From contig JAEZCJ010000007.1 in assembly GCA_023433615.1 (NCBI GenBank), positions 1 to 14,939 of the forward strand: DNA of 14,939 bases. Reading direction: 5' to 3'. This document shows positions 7,186-13,522 of this stretch, piece by piece. Every line of letters starts with the position of its first letter. Position 1 is the first letter of the stretch. This DNA comes from Bacillota bacterium. GTDB taxonomy: Bacteria; Bacillota; Bacilli; Paenibacillales; Paenibacillaceae. The notes below the pieces were generated by a model. The model was given only the letters and a program-made list of their open reading frames with translations. It searched no databases and had not been told where the DNA came from. The position numbers and the translations under genes were made by a program.

Positions 7186-7507
7186 CGAATATGCGATCGA
7201 CCTGTGCTTCATTCGTCCCGATACGGATACGGAAGGCTTCCATGCCGAGATCGAGCAGGAGATGGAGCGAATCGTCGGCAAGAGCGGCAAGTGGTACGCG
7301 GAGCGCAAAAAGCAGGACCGGCTCGATGTCTCTGTGGTGCAGTTGAACGGATTGACGGCGCTGGATACCGAAGCCGAAGTCATCGAGCAATTGGAGAGCC
7401 GCATGGCATCGCCTTGCTGGGATTGGCTGAACGGTTACCGGCTGAATGTCATCCCGAAGGAAGAGGCCGGCTGCTGCGCGATGAAGCGCAAGCAGGGATC
7501 TGCGTGA
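7178..7507 (+). CDS. Unrecognised 109-residue protein
   Basis: This soluble, charged protein has no family I recognise. I placed the start at GTG 7178, inside the end of narK, because CGGAGGA at 7166-7172 precedes it. The eight-base overlap fits the coupled layout of the run. Visible traits are an N-terminal segment predicted to be mixed strand and helix, a basic patch WYAERKKQDR around residues 40-50, SPCWDWLNGYRLNV near 79-92, and a C-terminal CC pair. It is too short for a NarJ/TorD-type chaperone, though a role in maturation or control of the reductase or of NarK-PAS is possible from location alone. The neighbouring unknown gene lies 35 bases downstream. Confidence 0.72.
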   Translation: MPSEYAIDLCFIRPDTDTEGFHAEIEQEMERIVGKSGKWYAERKKQDRLDVSVVQLNGLTALDTEAEVIEQLESRMASPCWDWLNGYRLNVIPKEEAGCCAMKRKQGSA

Positions 7508-7542
7508 GCCTTCCGATGGGGAAGAGGAGAGAGGTGAACGCG

Positions 7543-7830
7543 GTGAACGAATTGGACGCGATGGAGACGATCATGGCAGCATGGCAAGGCCGATTCATCG
7601 AGGTTCGGATTGTCGATCTGGCCGGCGAGGATCCGATCGCGCCGCAGCGAGTCGAGATGCTGTATCATGCCGTCGTGGTGGAGGAGGGCGCGATGCTGCA
7701 GCTCTATTTTAACCCGCGGCAGTTCTTGTCGGTTCCGTTGTTCGACGAAGCGCTGACGAGCTGTACGGATCGGCTGCTGCGGTCGGAAGACAAGGCTGCG
7801 AACCTTGTCTATGAAGTGCAATTGATCTGA
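7543..7830 (+). CDS. Unrecognised 95-residue protein
   Basis: This small soluble protein of unknown family has no membrane segment, signal peptide or cysteine cluster. I chose GTG 7543 because GAGAGGTGA at 7529-7537 sits at a good distance. Other in-frame starts are ATG 7516, GTG 7534 and ATG 7561, so the N-terminus is uncertain by up to about ten residues. The sequence alternates short hydrophobic strands (IEVRIVDLAG, MLYHAVVVEEGAMLQLYFN) with charged turns, suggesting a compact beta-rich fold. It is the last gene of the Rieske-NarK run, immediately before a terminator. Its function cannot be stated; co-transcription with NarK-PAS links it to nitrate use. Confidence 0.7.
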   Translation: MNELDAMETIMAAWQGRFIEVRIVDLAGEDPIAPQRVEMLYHAVVVEEGAMLQLYFNPRQFLSVPLFDEALTSCTDRLLRSEDKAANLVYEVQLI

Positions 7831-7834
7831 AGAG

Positions 7835-7872
7835 AAGCTTGCCGGGCGATTCGTTCGGCAGGCTTTTCTTAT
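7835..7872 (+). terminator. Rho-independent terminator of the Rieske-NarK run
   Basis: The arms AAGCTTGCCG (7835-7844) and CGGCAGGCTT (7856-7865) pair with one G-U, across an 11-base loop. The pyrimidine-rich tail TTTTCTTATTT follows. It begins five bases after the stop codon of the last gene in the run. Confidence 0.85.
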
Positions 7873-7961
7873 TTGTTGATTGATCTGGAAAAGAGAACAC
7901 AGGTGTGCAGGCCGTTGTACGGAATGCAATGCATTCGCCATGTCGACGGGAGGCAGAGGGC

Positions 7962-8044
7962 TTCCGTTGCATGAACTGCAATGGAGCTAGGAATAAATTA
8001 GGATTCGATCCTGGAACGGGAGGTTCCATTGCAGTTCAATGGAA
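7962..8044. repeat. Pair of inverted palindromic units with alternative pairings
   Basis: A perfect 14-bp inverted repeat joins 7972-7985 (TGAACTGCAATGGA) and 8025-8038 (TCCATTGCAGTTCA), 39 bases apart. Each half also folds locally: CCGTTGCA/TGCAATGG at 7964-7984 with one G-T pair, and TTCCATTG/CAATGGAA at 8024-8044. The whole is two copies of one palindromic unit in opposite orientation. It lies between a terminator and the FNR promoter at 8115. This resembles a REP doublet or a remnant of a miniature mobile element. An RNA switch is less likely, since the promoter lies downstream. The rest of 7871-8114 shows no gene. Confidence 0.65.
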
Positions 8045-8114
8045 TTGGCTGTTGCTGCTTGGGTCGGACGCGCGGAGAATAAAGGATGACAGGAAGTCGG
8101 CTTATTACGGTTAT

Positions 8115-8160
8115 GTTTGTGACGCCCGTCACAAACCCTTATGCCGTTCCGTTCTACAAT
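8115..8160 (+). promoter_or_regulatory. FNR-dependent promoter of the DUF2249 operon
   Basis: TGTGA-cgcccg-TCACA (8118-8133) is an exact match to the Bacillus FNR consensus, and the symmetry extends to nine-base arms, GTTTGTGAC and GTCACAAAC, at 8115-8136. A -10 element TACAAT lies at 8155-8160. The box centre is 8125.5 and the expected start about 8167, so the box sits at -41.5, the classic class II position. No good -35 is needed or seen. Known FNR biology predicts induction without oxygen. Confidence 0.85.
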
Positions 8161-8205
8161 GATTGCAGCGAGTCGAAATCCATTCTCAGTAAGGGAGTGA
8201 TCGAT

Positions 8206-8748
8206 ATGAGTCAGCCACGTACGGTGGAATTGGATGTAAGGCCTCATCTGCGCAAGAAGCTGGAGCCGTTCCAGCTTATTATGGATGCGGTGAAAAGCCT
8301 GGAAAAGGACGACACGTTCGTGCTGCATGCGACGTTCAAGCCGACCCCGCTGCTTATGGTCATGAAGGGCAAGGGATACCGAAACACGGTGCATCAATTG
8401 GCAGAGGATCACTGGGTCACGACATTCGTGCACAAGAGCCGTCAGCTGCCGGATGAATCCCTGGCGGTAGAAGCGGAGCAGGAAGCGGCGATCGATTCGG
8501 CAGACGACGATGGGAATGGGAATGGCGAGCCTTCCGTCTTCTTGCTCGACAATCGCGGCATGCAGCCTCCGGCGCCGATGATCCGCACGCTGAAGAAGCT
8601 CGAACAGGCGCAAGCAGGCGATACCGTCATCATCCATAATGACCGCGTACCCATGTTCTTGATCGAAGAGCTGCAGTCGCTCGGTTACCGCTACGAGATC
8701 GAAGAGCAGCAGGACGGATCGGCCAAGGTGGCGATCCTGAAGTCGTGA
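8206..8748 (+). CDS. Tandem DUF2249-domain protein
   Basis: This 180-residue soluble protein has two DUF2249-like domains. The C-terminal copy (about 110-180) is clear: LDNRGMQPPAPMIRTLKKL, then IIHNDRVPMFLIEELQSLGYRYE, with H134 in the usual HxxxP-L position. The N-terminal copy (about 6-76) is more diverged: VELDVRPHLRKKLEPFQLIM, then LHATFKPTPLLMVMKGKGY, with H41. An acidic, low-complexity linker joins them (about 80-108). The start at ATG 8206 follows AAGGGAGTGA at 8191-8200. DUF2249 proteins are small TusA-like folds, often found near nitrogen-oxide or hemerythrin genes; their chemistry is not established. The gene leads an operon with a CcoN-like protein and an Fe-S assembly factor, under a strong FNR box. 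Electron, sulfur or metal handling under anoxia is a guess. Confidence 0.82.
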   Translation: MSQPRTVELDVRPHLRKKLEPFQLIMDAVKSLEKDDTFVLHATFKPTPLLMVMKGKGYRNTVHQLAEDHWVTTFVHKSRQLPDESLAVEAEQEAAIDSADDDGNGNGEPSVFLLDNRGMQPPAPMIRTLKKLEQAQAGDTVIIHNDRVPMFLIEELQSLGYRYEIEEQQDGSAKVAILKS

Positions 8749-8774
8749 CTTGACAGTTTGGAGGTGTGCATCCA

Positions 8775-10004
8775 ATGTTTCGTCTGCCGTTCGCTTTCAT
8801 TATTACCGGGATGATCAGCTTCGTGCTGTTCCATCTGCTCACATTGACGAACTTCGCCGGATGGGCAGCAGAAGCCCCGCGCGGGCCGGAGGGATGGTTC
8901 CATACGCACTTGATCGTCCTCGGCTGGGCGACGATGATCGCGATGGGCGCCGTCTACCAGCTGATTAATGTCGTTCTGCAATCCGACTTATACAGCACGA
9001 AGCTCGGCTTCGTCCATTACGGCTTGTTCACGATCGGCACGACAGGGCTGCTCGCCGGCTTCCGCACGGTGAACACGCAGTGGATCGCGATATTCGCCGC
9101 CATCGCGAGCACGGGCATTCTGTTGTTCGCCGTCAATATCGGCATGACGCTCCGGCGGGCGAAGCAGTGGAACACGATTACGATCAGCACGGCCTGCGCG
9201 GTCGGCTATTTATGCCTAACCGCCTTGAGCGGCATGCTGATGGGCTTGAACTTCCGCTTCGACTTCCTCGGCATGGCCCATGAGCAGCTGTTCGGCGCGC
9301 ATATTTGGCTCGGAACGGCTGGCTGGTTCGGCATGCTGATTACGGGCTTCAGCTACAAGCTGCTGCCGATGTTCTTCCTGTCGCATGATTACCCGGAGAA
9401 GCTGCAGTTGGGGGTAATGGGGCTGTGGAATGCCGCAGTCTTGCTCGGGGCAGCTTCGTTCTTGAGCGGCGTGCAAGGCTTGTTAACCGGTGCGCTTATC
9501 GCGCTTACGGCCGCGCTGACGCTGTACGTAATCCATATGGAGCAGATCAAGAAGCGCAAGCACAAGAAGACGCCGGGAGCGGGTATCGCTTGGACCGTAT
9601 GGTCCGCTCGGACGCTGCTTGCGACGGCTGCCGCCGGCAGCGTGCTGGTTGCCGTCGATCCGGCATTCGTCATGCAAGGCACCGTGCCGGTGCTATTACT
9701 ATGGATGTATCTGTACGGCTGGGTAGCGATCACGATTCTGGGCTATCTGTCCAAGATCGTACCGTTCCTCTGGTGGACGCATAAGTACGGTCCGTTAGCA
9801 GGCAAGCAGAAGGTGCCGACGATGGGGCAGCTGCTGGCCGAGAAGCCGATTCATTGGGGGCTTGCGGCCGTGATCGTCTGTCTGGTCGGCGTTCTCGTCG
9901 GTCTCGGCTTGGATGCCGCGGCGGTCACGATGACGGCGGGATCGCTGCTCTCGCTGGCGGCGATCGGGTATATGGCGCAGATCGCCTATGTATTCAAGCG
10001 ATAG
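8775..10004 (+). CDS. CcoN-like (heme-copper oxidase subunit I-like) multi-pass membrane protein
   Basis: This 409-residue protein has about 12 predicted membrane helices. Early helices carry H43 and H45 (GWFHTHLIVLGWATMIAMG), a pattern like the low-spin heme ligand of heme-copper oxidase subunit I. A second conserved-looking block is AHIWLGTAGWFGMLITGFSYKL, broken into two helices at 175-196 with H176, then LPMFFLSH. The C-terminal half contains LSKIVPFLWWTHKYG. It is shorter than CcoN or NorB, and I cannot place a full set of copper ligands, so oxygen or NO reductase activity should not be assumed. It may bind heme. Start ATG 8775 is preceded by GGAGGTG at 8760-8766; an in-frame GTG at 8766 overlaps that site. 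It is the second gene of the FNR-controlled operon. Confidence 0.7.
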   Translation: MFRLPFAFIITGMISFVLFHLLTLTNFAGWAAEAPRGPEGWFHTHLIVLGWATMIAMGAVYQLINVVLQSDLYSTKLGFVHYGLFTIGTTGLLAGFRTVNTQWIAIFAAIASTGILLFAVNIGMTLRRAKQWNTITISTACAVGYLCLTALSGMLMGLNFRFDFLGMAHEQLFGAHIWLGTAGWFGMLITGFSYKLLPMFFLSHDYPEKLQLGVMGLWNAAVLLGAASFLSGVQGLLTGALIALTAALTLYVIHMEQIKKRKHKKTPGAGIAWTVWSARTLLATAAAGSVLVAVDPAFVMQGTVPVLLLWMYLYGWVAITILGYLSKIVPFLWWTHKYGPLAGKQKVPTMGQLLAEKPIHWGLAAVIVCLVGVLVGLGLDAAAVTMTAGSLLSLAAIGYMAQIAYVFKR

Positions 10005-10072
10005 GATGTCGGCGGCAGTTAACCGGAGGCAGGCGATTGGAACAATACGATAGCGATCAGGAGGGATACGGG

Positions 10073-10390
10073 ATGGAAACGGATCAGCAGAAGAAGCTTA
10101 TCGGCCGCATCATGGTTGCGCTGGGCGAGGTGTACGATCCCGAGCTCGGCGTGAACATCGTAGACCTCGGCTTGGTCTACGACGTTCGCTTCGAGAATGG
10201 GACGGCACATGTCTGCATGACGCTCACGACACCCGGCTGTCCGATGCATGACATGATGACCGGCGGCGTCAGGCGAGCGCTCGAAGGGATGCCGGAGATC
10301 ACCGCGATTGAGGTGGAGGTCGTGTGGGAGCCGCGCTGGAATCCGAGCATGATGACGGATAAGGCCAAGGACGAGTTGAATTATCTGTAA
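10073..10390 (+). CDS. DUF59/MIP18-family Fe-S cluster assembly factor
   Basis: This 105-residue protein matches the MIP18/DUF59 family (SufT, PaaD-like). Near the start is YDPELGVNIVDLGLVYDV, and the TLTTPGCPMHDMM motif holds the conserved cysteine. The tail ends in VWEPRWNPSMMTDKAKDEL, the usual family ending with WNPxMMT. Such proteins help mature Fe-S enzymes in the cytoplasm. The ATG at 10073 follows AGGAGGG at 10059-10065. It lies 68 bases after the CcoN-like gene with no terminator between them, so it is likely co-transcribed. In this setting it may supply clusters to the nitrate reductase subunits or repair NO damage, complementing ScdA. The specific client is inferred. Confidence 0.9.
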   Translation: METDQQKKLIGRIMVALGEVYDPELGVNIVDLGLVYDVRFENGTAHVCMTLTTPGCPMHDMMTGGVRRALEGMPEITAIEVEVVWEPRWNPSMMTDKAKDELNYL

Positions 10391-10462
10391 CCGATTGTAC
10401 GCTGTTGCGAGGATTATGCAGGGCGGCACTCGGGCATAATGTCGACTAGAGGTGATGCAGGC

Positions 10463-10690
10463 ATGAATAGCGGACATGACGAGGCTGCCGTCCTTGAAGG
10501 CGAGGAATTGATCGAAGTGTTGCAGCAATCGCTGGATAAGGAGAACGATCTGCTGCGGACATACGTGATGACCGCCGAACGTATCCATGACGATGCGGAC
10601 CTGAAGGAACGGCTGCATAACTTCGCGGAGGGCAATGCGAAGCGCACGAAGCAGTTGATCGACGTGATCGCCGGTTTGAAGGGGAACTAG
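10463..10690 (+). CDS. Small helical protein, unrecognised
   Basis: This 75-residue, highly charged protein is predicted to be nearly all helix: an acidic first helix (about 8-22), a long helix containing KENDLLRTYVMTAERIHDDADL, and a last helix ending IDVIAGLKGN. It contains E, H and D residues spaced somewhat like rubrerythrin or ferritin-like bundles, but it is too short for a complete four-helix bundle and I do not claim metal binding. It could dimerise into such a bundle. AGAGGTGATG at 10448-10457 supports ATG 10463; an earlier in-frame ATG at 10439 has no good ribosome site. It ends the FNR-controlled operon, directly before a terminator. Confidence 0.7.
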   Translation: MNSGHDEAAVLEGEELIEVLQQSLDKENDLLRTYVMTAERIHDDADLKERLHNFAEGNAKRTKQLIDVIAGLKGN

Positions 10691-10710
10691 ACGAATATTG
10701 CAATGCGCGT

Positions 10711-10752
10711 AACGGTCGGTCCTGGTCTTCCCGCAGGAACGTCCGTTTTTTC
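10711..10752 (+). terminator. Rho-independent terminator of the DUF2249 operon
   Basis: A stem of about 12 pairs with two mismatches is formed by ACGGTCGGTCCT (10712-10723) and AGGAACGTCCGT (10735-10746), followed by a run of six T residues. It lies 20 bases after the last stop codon of the operon. Confidence 0.85.
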
Positions 10753-10776
10753 GTTGCGTAGACTGGGGGCTCGGTG

Positions 10777-10785
10777 TGCTATCAT
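10777..10785 (+). promoter_or_regulatory. Extended -10 promoter of the ArsR-family gene
   Basis: TGCTATCAT is an extended -10 element, TGn followed by TATCAT (5 of 6 to TATAAT), about 50 bases before the start codon of the regulator gene. No good -35 at 17 bases is seen, as is common for extended -10 promoters. A small inverted repeat CATAG-gatct-CTATG at 10802-10816 lies in the leader and might be an operator. It does not resemble the palindrome upstream of the next gene. Confidence 0.5.
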
Positions 10786-10836
10786 AGGACTAGACGATTA
10801 CCATAGGATCTCTATGACAAGCAAGGAGCATCGCCC

Positions 10837-11169
10837 ATGAACCCTTCACCGATTCAGACGTTCAAAGCCGATTTCTTCAAAGCGCTCGCCCATCCGATGC
10901 GGATTCGCATTCTGGAAGTATTATGCGATGGCGACCGTAACGTTAACGAACTGCAGACCATTCTCGGCTCCGAAGGCTCGGCGGTATCGCAGCAGTTGGC
11001 CGTACTACGCAACAAGAATGTCGTATACGGCATCAAGGACGGGACGAACGTCATCTATTCGCTGCGCGACCCGCTCATTAAGGATCTGCTCGGCGTTGCG
11101 AAGCAGATCTTCAACAACCATCTGGTCGACGCGATCTCGATGCTCGAGGATATGCAGAATAAGACTTGA
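10837..11169 (+). CDS. ArsR/SmtB-family transcriptional regulator
   Basis: This is a 110-residue winged-helix regulator. It opens with FFKALAHPMRIRILEVL, the typical ArsR start, then has a recognition helix region around SEGSAVSQQLAVLRNKNVV (residues 45-63) and a wing at YGIKDGTNVIYSLRD. Only one cysteine (C30) is present, so neither the CxC site of ArsR nor the two-cysteine redox switch of BigR/SqrR is available. The alpha-5 zinc-site pattern of SmtB is not evident either. The inducer is therefore unknown. AAGGAG at 10823-10828 supports the start. The next gene, a SulP transporter, has its own promoter with a palindrome over the transcription start and is the probable target. Such regulators usually repress and release DNA upon ligand binding. 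Confidence 0.92.
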   Translation: MNPSPIQTFKADFFKALAHPMRIRILEVLCDGDRNVNELQTILGSEGSAVSQQLAVLRNKNVVYGIKDGTNVIYSLRDPLIKDLLGVAKQIFNNHLVDAISMLEDMQNKT

Positions 11170-11188
11170 CCGAACCGGATATTTCCGT

Positions 11189-11217
11189 TTGACAACATGC
11201 GCGAACGGGAGTACCAT
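11189..11217 (+). promoter_or_regulatory. Sigma-A promoter of the SulP gene
   Basis: A perfect -35 TTGACA (11189-11194) and a -10 TACCAT (11212-11217) are separated by 17 bases. The predicted transcription start is about 11224, inside the palindrome at 11225-11250, which is the right place for a repressor to block transcription. Confidence 0.8.
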
Positions 11218-11224
11218 ACCTGTA

Positions 11225-11250
11225 TATTCAAATAATCAGATATATGAATA
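11225..11250. promoter_or_regulatory. Palindromic operator, probable ArsR-family binding site
   Basis: The arms TATTCAAATA (11225-11234) and TATATGAATA (11241-11250) match at 9 of 10 positions as an inverted repeat with a six-base spacer. AT-rich repeats with TTCA/TGAA half-sites are typical of ArsR-family operators. The site covers the predicted transcription start and an ATG at 11244, so it argues that translation of the SulP protein begins further downstream, at 11271. Confidence 0.72.
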
Positions 11251-11270
11251 CACAGAAGAAGGTTGAGAGC

Positions 11271-13034
11271 ATGAGAGGGACTGGAAGATTCGAAGGTTAT
11301 CGCGCCGCCTTATTCCGTAAGGATCTCATCTCGGGCTTCATCGTCGGTGTCATTGCCATTCCGCTTGGAATGGCTTTTGCCATTGCGTCCGGCGTAGACC
11401 CGCAGTACGGCATCTACACAACGATTATCGCAGGCATCCTCATTTCGTTATTCGGCGGCTCCAAATTTCAGATCGGCGGGCCGACCGGCGCGTTCATCCC
11501 GATCCTTCTAGCCATCGTCATGCAGTATGGCTACGAGAACTTGCTAATTGCCGGGCTGATGGCCGGCGTATTCCTCGTGCTCATGGGAGCGTTCAAGCTT
11601 GGGAGCCTAATCCAGTTCATACCGCGGCCGGTCACGATCGGCTTCACGGCAGGCATTGCCGTCATCATTTTCTCCGGACAGATCGGCAATTTCCTCGGCT
11701 TGACCGGCCTCGAGCGGCATGAGCGCTTCCTCGCGAATATGCGGGAGATTATCCGGCACTTGGATGCGGTGAACGCGTACAGCGTTATAACGGCGCTGAT
11801 CTGCTTGGCTTGCGTGCTGCTCACGCAGCGCTTCCTGCCGAAGGTGCCCGGCTCGCTTGTCGGCCTAGTCGTATCCTCCGTCGTTGCAGCCTTGTTGTTC
11901 AATGGAGAGGTGGCAACGATCGGCACGGCATACGGAGAGATCCCGACTGCGCTGCCCGCGTTCAGCATGCCCGACATCGCTTGGGGAAGGATCGGGGAGC
12001 TGATCCGCCCAGCGCTGATTATCGCGTTCTTAGGCGGCATCGAGTCGCTGCTATCGGCCGTCGTCGCAGACGGCATGACGAAGAGTCGGCATGACAGCAA
12101 CCGGGAGTTGATCGGACAGGGCATCGCGAATATCGTCACGCCGCTGTTCGGCGGCATCCCGGCGACAGGCGCGATTGCCCGTACCGCCACGAACATTAAG
12201 AACGGCGCCGTCTCGCCGTTATCCGGCATCATTCATGGTGTCGTCGTGCTGCTGGTGCTGCTGCTGTTCGCGCCTTATGCGTCCTTGATTCCGCTTGCGA
12301 GCATGGCGCCGATCCTGATGGTTGTCGCATGGAATATGAGCGAACGCAAATCATTCCGGCATGTTCTGAAGACGAGAACGAGCGATTCGTTCATCCTGAT
12401 GGCGGCATTCGTCCTGACCGTCTTCACGGATCTCACGACGGCCGTTGAGGTCGGCTTCCTTCTGGCGATCGTCATGTTCGCGAGGAGGATGAGCCAATCG
12501 CTGAAGGTCGACAAGGTGCTCCCCGATCCGGCCGATAAGCATCACAAGGTTAGGGCGTACATGGTTACGAAGGAGAGGGACTGTCCGCAAATTCGGATTC
12601 ACACGATTGAAGGGCCGTTGTTCTTCGGTGCCGCGGACCGGTTCGAGCAGACGGTCACGGACGACATCAGGCATCAACCCGCCGTGCTGCTGCTCCGGAT
12701 GAGCAAGGTGCCGTTCCTCGATACGACAGGAGCGTCCAACTTGTCTCGCCTGCTTGCCTACTGCGAGCAATACGGGGGGCAAATCCTTATCTCCGGCATT
12801 CAGCCGCAGCCGCTCGACATGCTGAGACGCACGGGACTGGATGCGCGAATCGGCGAGGCGCATCTGTTCGCGCATACCGGGCATGCGATCTCCTATGCAC
12901 TCTCGCAGTTGAACCGCGAACGCTGCCTAGGCTGCCGGCATCAGGCATTCCAAGAGTGCGAGTCGTTCTCGAGGGCAGTGCAGGCTGAAGACCACCGCTT
13001 GCCGGCAAGCGCCGGAAGCGTACAGCTCAGCTGA
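11271..13034 (+). CDS. SulP-family inorganic anion transporter with STAS domain
   Basis: This is a 587-residue membrane transporter of the SLC26/SulP family. The N-terminal signature begins near residue 16 (DLISGFIVGVIAIPLGMAFAI), with a GGPTGAF motif near residue 74. Many hydrophobic segments run to about residue 410, followed by a cytoplasmic STAS domain (about 440-545, with the conserved LDTTGASNL segment). The tail holds C552, C555 and C563 in CLGCRHQAFQEC, a possible metal or redox site. Members move sulfate, bicarbonate, molybdate or nitrate; the substrate here cannot be told. I chose ATG 11271, with AAGG at 11259-11262, over ATG 11244, which lies inside the operator and has no ribosome site. 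Probable repression by the upstream ArsR protein is inferred from the promoter palindrome. Confidence 0.9.
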   Translation: MRGTGRFEGYRAALFRKDLISGFIVGVIAIPLGMAFAIASGVDPQYGIYTTIIAGILISLFGGSKFQIGGPTGAFIPILLAIVMQYGYENLLIAGLMAGVFLVLMGAFKLGSLIQFIPRPVTIGFTAGIAVIIFSGQIGNFLGLTGLERHERFLANMREIIRHLDAVNAYSVITALICLACVLLTQRFLPKVPGSLVGLVVSSVVAALLFNGEVATIGTAYGEIPTALPAFSMPDIAWGRIGELIRPALIIAFLGGIESLLSAVVADGMTKSRHDSNRELIGQGIANIVTPLFGGIPATGAIARTATNIKNGAVSPLSGIIHGVVVLLVLLLFAPYASLIPLASMAPILMVVAWNMSERKSFRHVLKTRTSDSFILMAAFVLTVFTDLTTAVEVGFLLAIVMFARRMSQSLKVDKVLPDPADKHHKVRAYMVTKERDCPQIRIHTIEGPLFFGAADRFEQTVTDDIRHQPAVLLLRMSKVPFLDTTGASNLSRLLAYCEQYGGQILISGIQPQPLDMLRRTGLDARIGEAHLFAHTGHAISYALSQLNRERCLGCRHQAFQECESFSRAVQAEDHRLPASAGSVQLS

Positions 13035-13090
13035 TTCTAGCTGCAATCGCATCGAGCAGTACCGGACGCATGTCGTTCATTAGCGCAGCA

Positions 13091-13110
13091 TAACGGCAGG
13101 TAACGGCAGG
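13091..13110. repeat. Tandem duplication of a 10-base unit
   Basis: TAACGGCAGG occurs twice head to tail. The second copy forms the outer part of the left arm of the hairpin at 13102-13153, so the first copy can replace it in pairing with the right arm. It is probably a slippage duplication within a terminator. Confidence 0.8.
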
Positions 13111-13153
13111 AGCCCGCATATACCTCATGAAGAGGAAGCGGGCCCCTGCCGTT
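13102..13153. terminator. Hairpin between convergent genes, probable bidirectional terminator
   Basis: The 16-base arms AACGGCAGGAGCCCGC (13102-13117) and GCGGGCCCCTGCCGTT (13138-13153) pair with one mismatch around a 20-base loop. The element lies between the end of the SulP gene and the end of the minus-strand operon. There is no strong T-run on either side, so efficiency as an intrinsic terminator is uncertain. Confidence 0.65.
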
Positions 13154-13177
13154 GCGTCTTATGTCGGATACGGAGCG

Positions 13178-13510
13178 CTAATGCTGCAGCGCAAGGCGAG
13201 CCTTCGCATCGGCGTACAGCGCCTTCATGCCGCCGTAGAGCGCGTAGAAGAACGAATCGGGCGCATCGAGCGAGAAGGACAGGTACCGCTTCGGATCGAT
13301 GCCCAGCATGCGCTCGAATAGCGCGGCGCTGTCGTACGCGTAAAAGCAGAAATAGGTGTACTCGAATTCCGGCATCTTGTCGGCGATGGTCACGATGTCG
13401 TGCGCGTACTGCTCCGGCGCGTGCTGCGCTTCCTGAACCATGAACAGCGCGTCCTCCAAATGCACGGCAATTTTGATCGTCTTCTCGTCCAGAATGTCGA
13501 TGTGGGCCAT
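13178..13510 (-). CDS. Unrecognised 110-residue protein paired with DUF2249
   Basis: This soluble protein has no family I can name. It starts with a short strand-rich segment (MAHIDILDEKTIKIAVHLED). The middle is rich in aromatic residues (EFEYTYFCFYAYD), then comes a helical part including FFYALYGGMKALYADAKARL. A single cysteine and several histidines are present without a recognisable metal motif. The start is secure: AGGAGG overlaps the stop codon of the upstream DUF2249 gene and lies eight bases from the ATG. The two genes are 12 bases apart, so they form a translationally linked pair under the divergent FNR promoter. The pairing suggests joint action with the DUF2249 protein during anaerobic growth. 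Confidence 0.8.
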   Translation of the reverse strand: MAHIDILDEKTIKIAVHLEDALFMVQEAQHAPEQYAHDIVTIADKMPEFEYTYFCFYAYDSAALFERMLGIDPKRYLSFSLDAPDSFFYALYGGMKALYADAKARLALQH

Positions 13511-13522
13511 CGGAACCGCCTC

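Noticed and set aside
7178..7507. The 109-residue protein as a NarJ-type chaperone
   Set aside because: NarJ/TorD proteins are about twice as long and all-helical with a different motif; only its location supports the idea.
8000..8011. GGATTCGATCC resembling a tRNA T-arm, which might hint at an attachment site
   Set aside because: No acceptor stem, anticodon arm or other tRNA part is present nearby, and no integrase is in the window.
7987..8775. A 262-residue minus-strand open frame across the FNR promoter and the DUF2249 gene
   Set aside because: It covers a clear DUF2249 gene and its promoter on the opposite strand and has no recognisable domain.
8775..10004. Calling the CcoN-like protein an NO reductase (NorB) or NnrS
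   Set aside because: It is shorter than NorB, a full set of copper or iron ligands cannot be placed, and the NnrS sequence patterns I know are not evident.
11244..11270. Upstream start of the SulP protein at ATG 11244
   Set aside because: The codon lies in the palindromic operator about 20 bases from the predicted transcription start and has no ribosome site, unlike ATG 11271.
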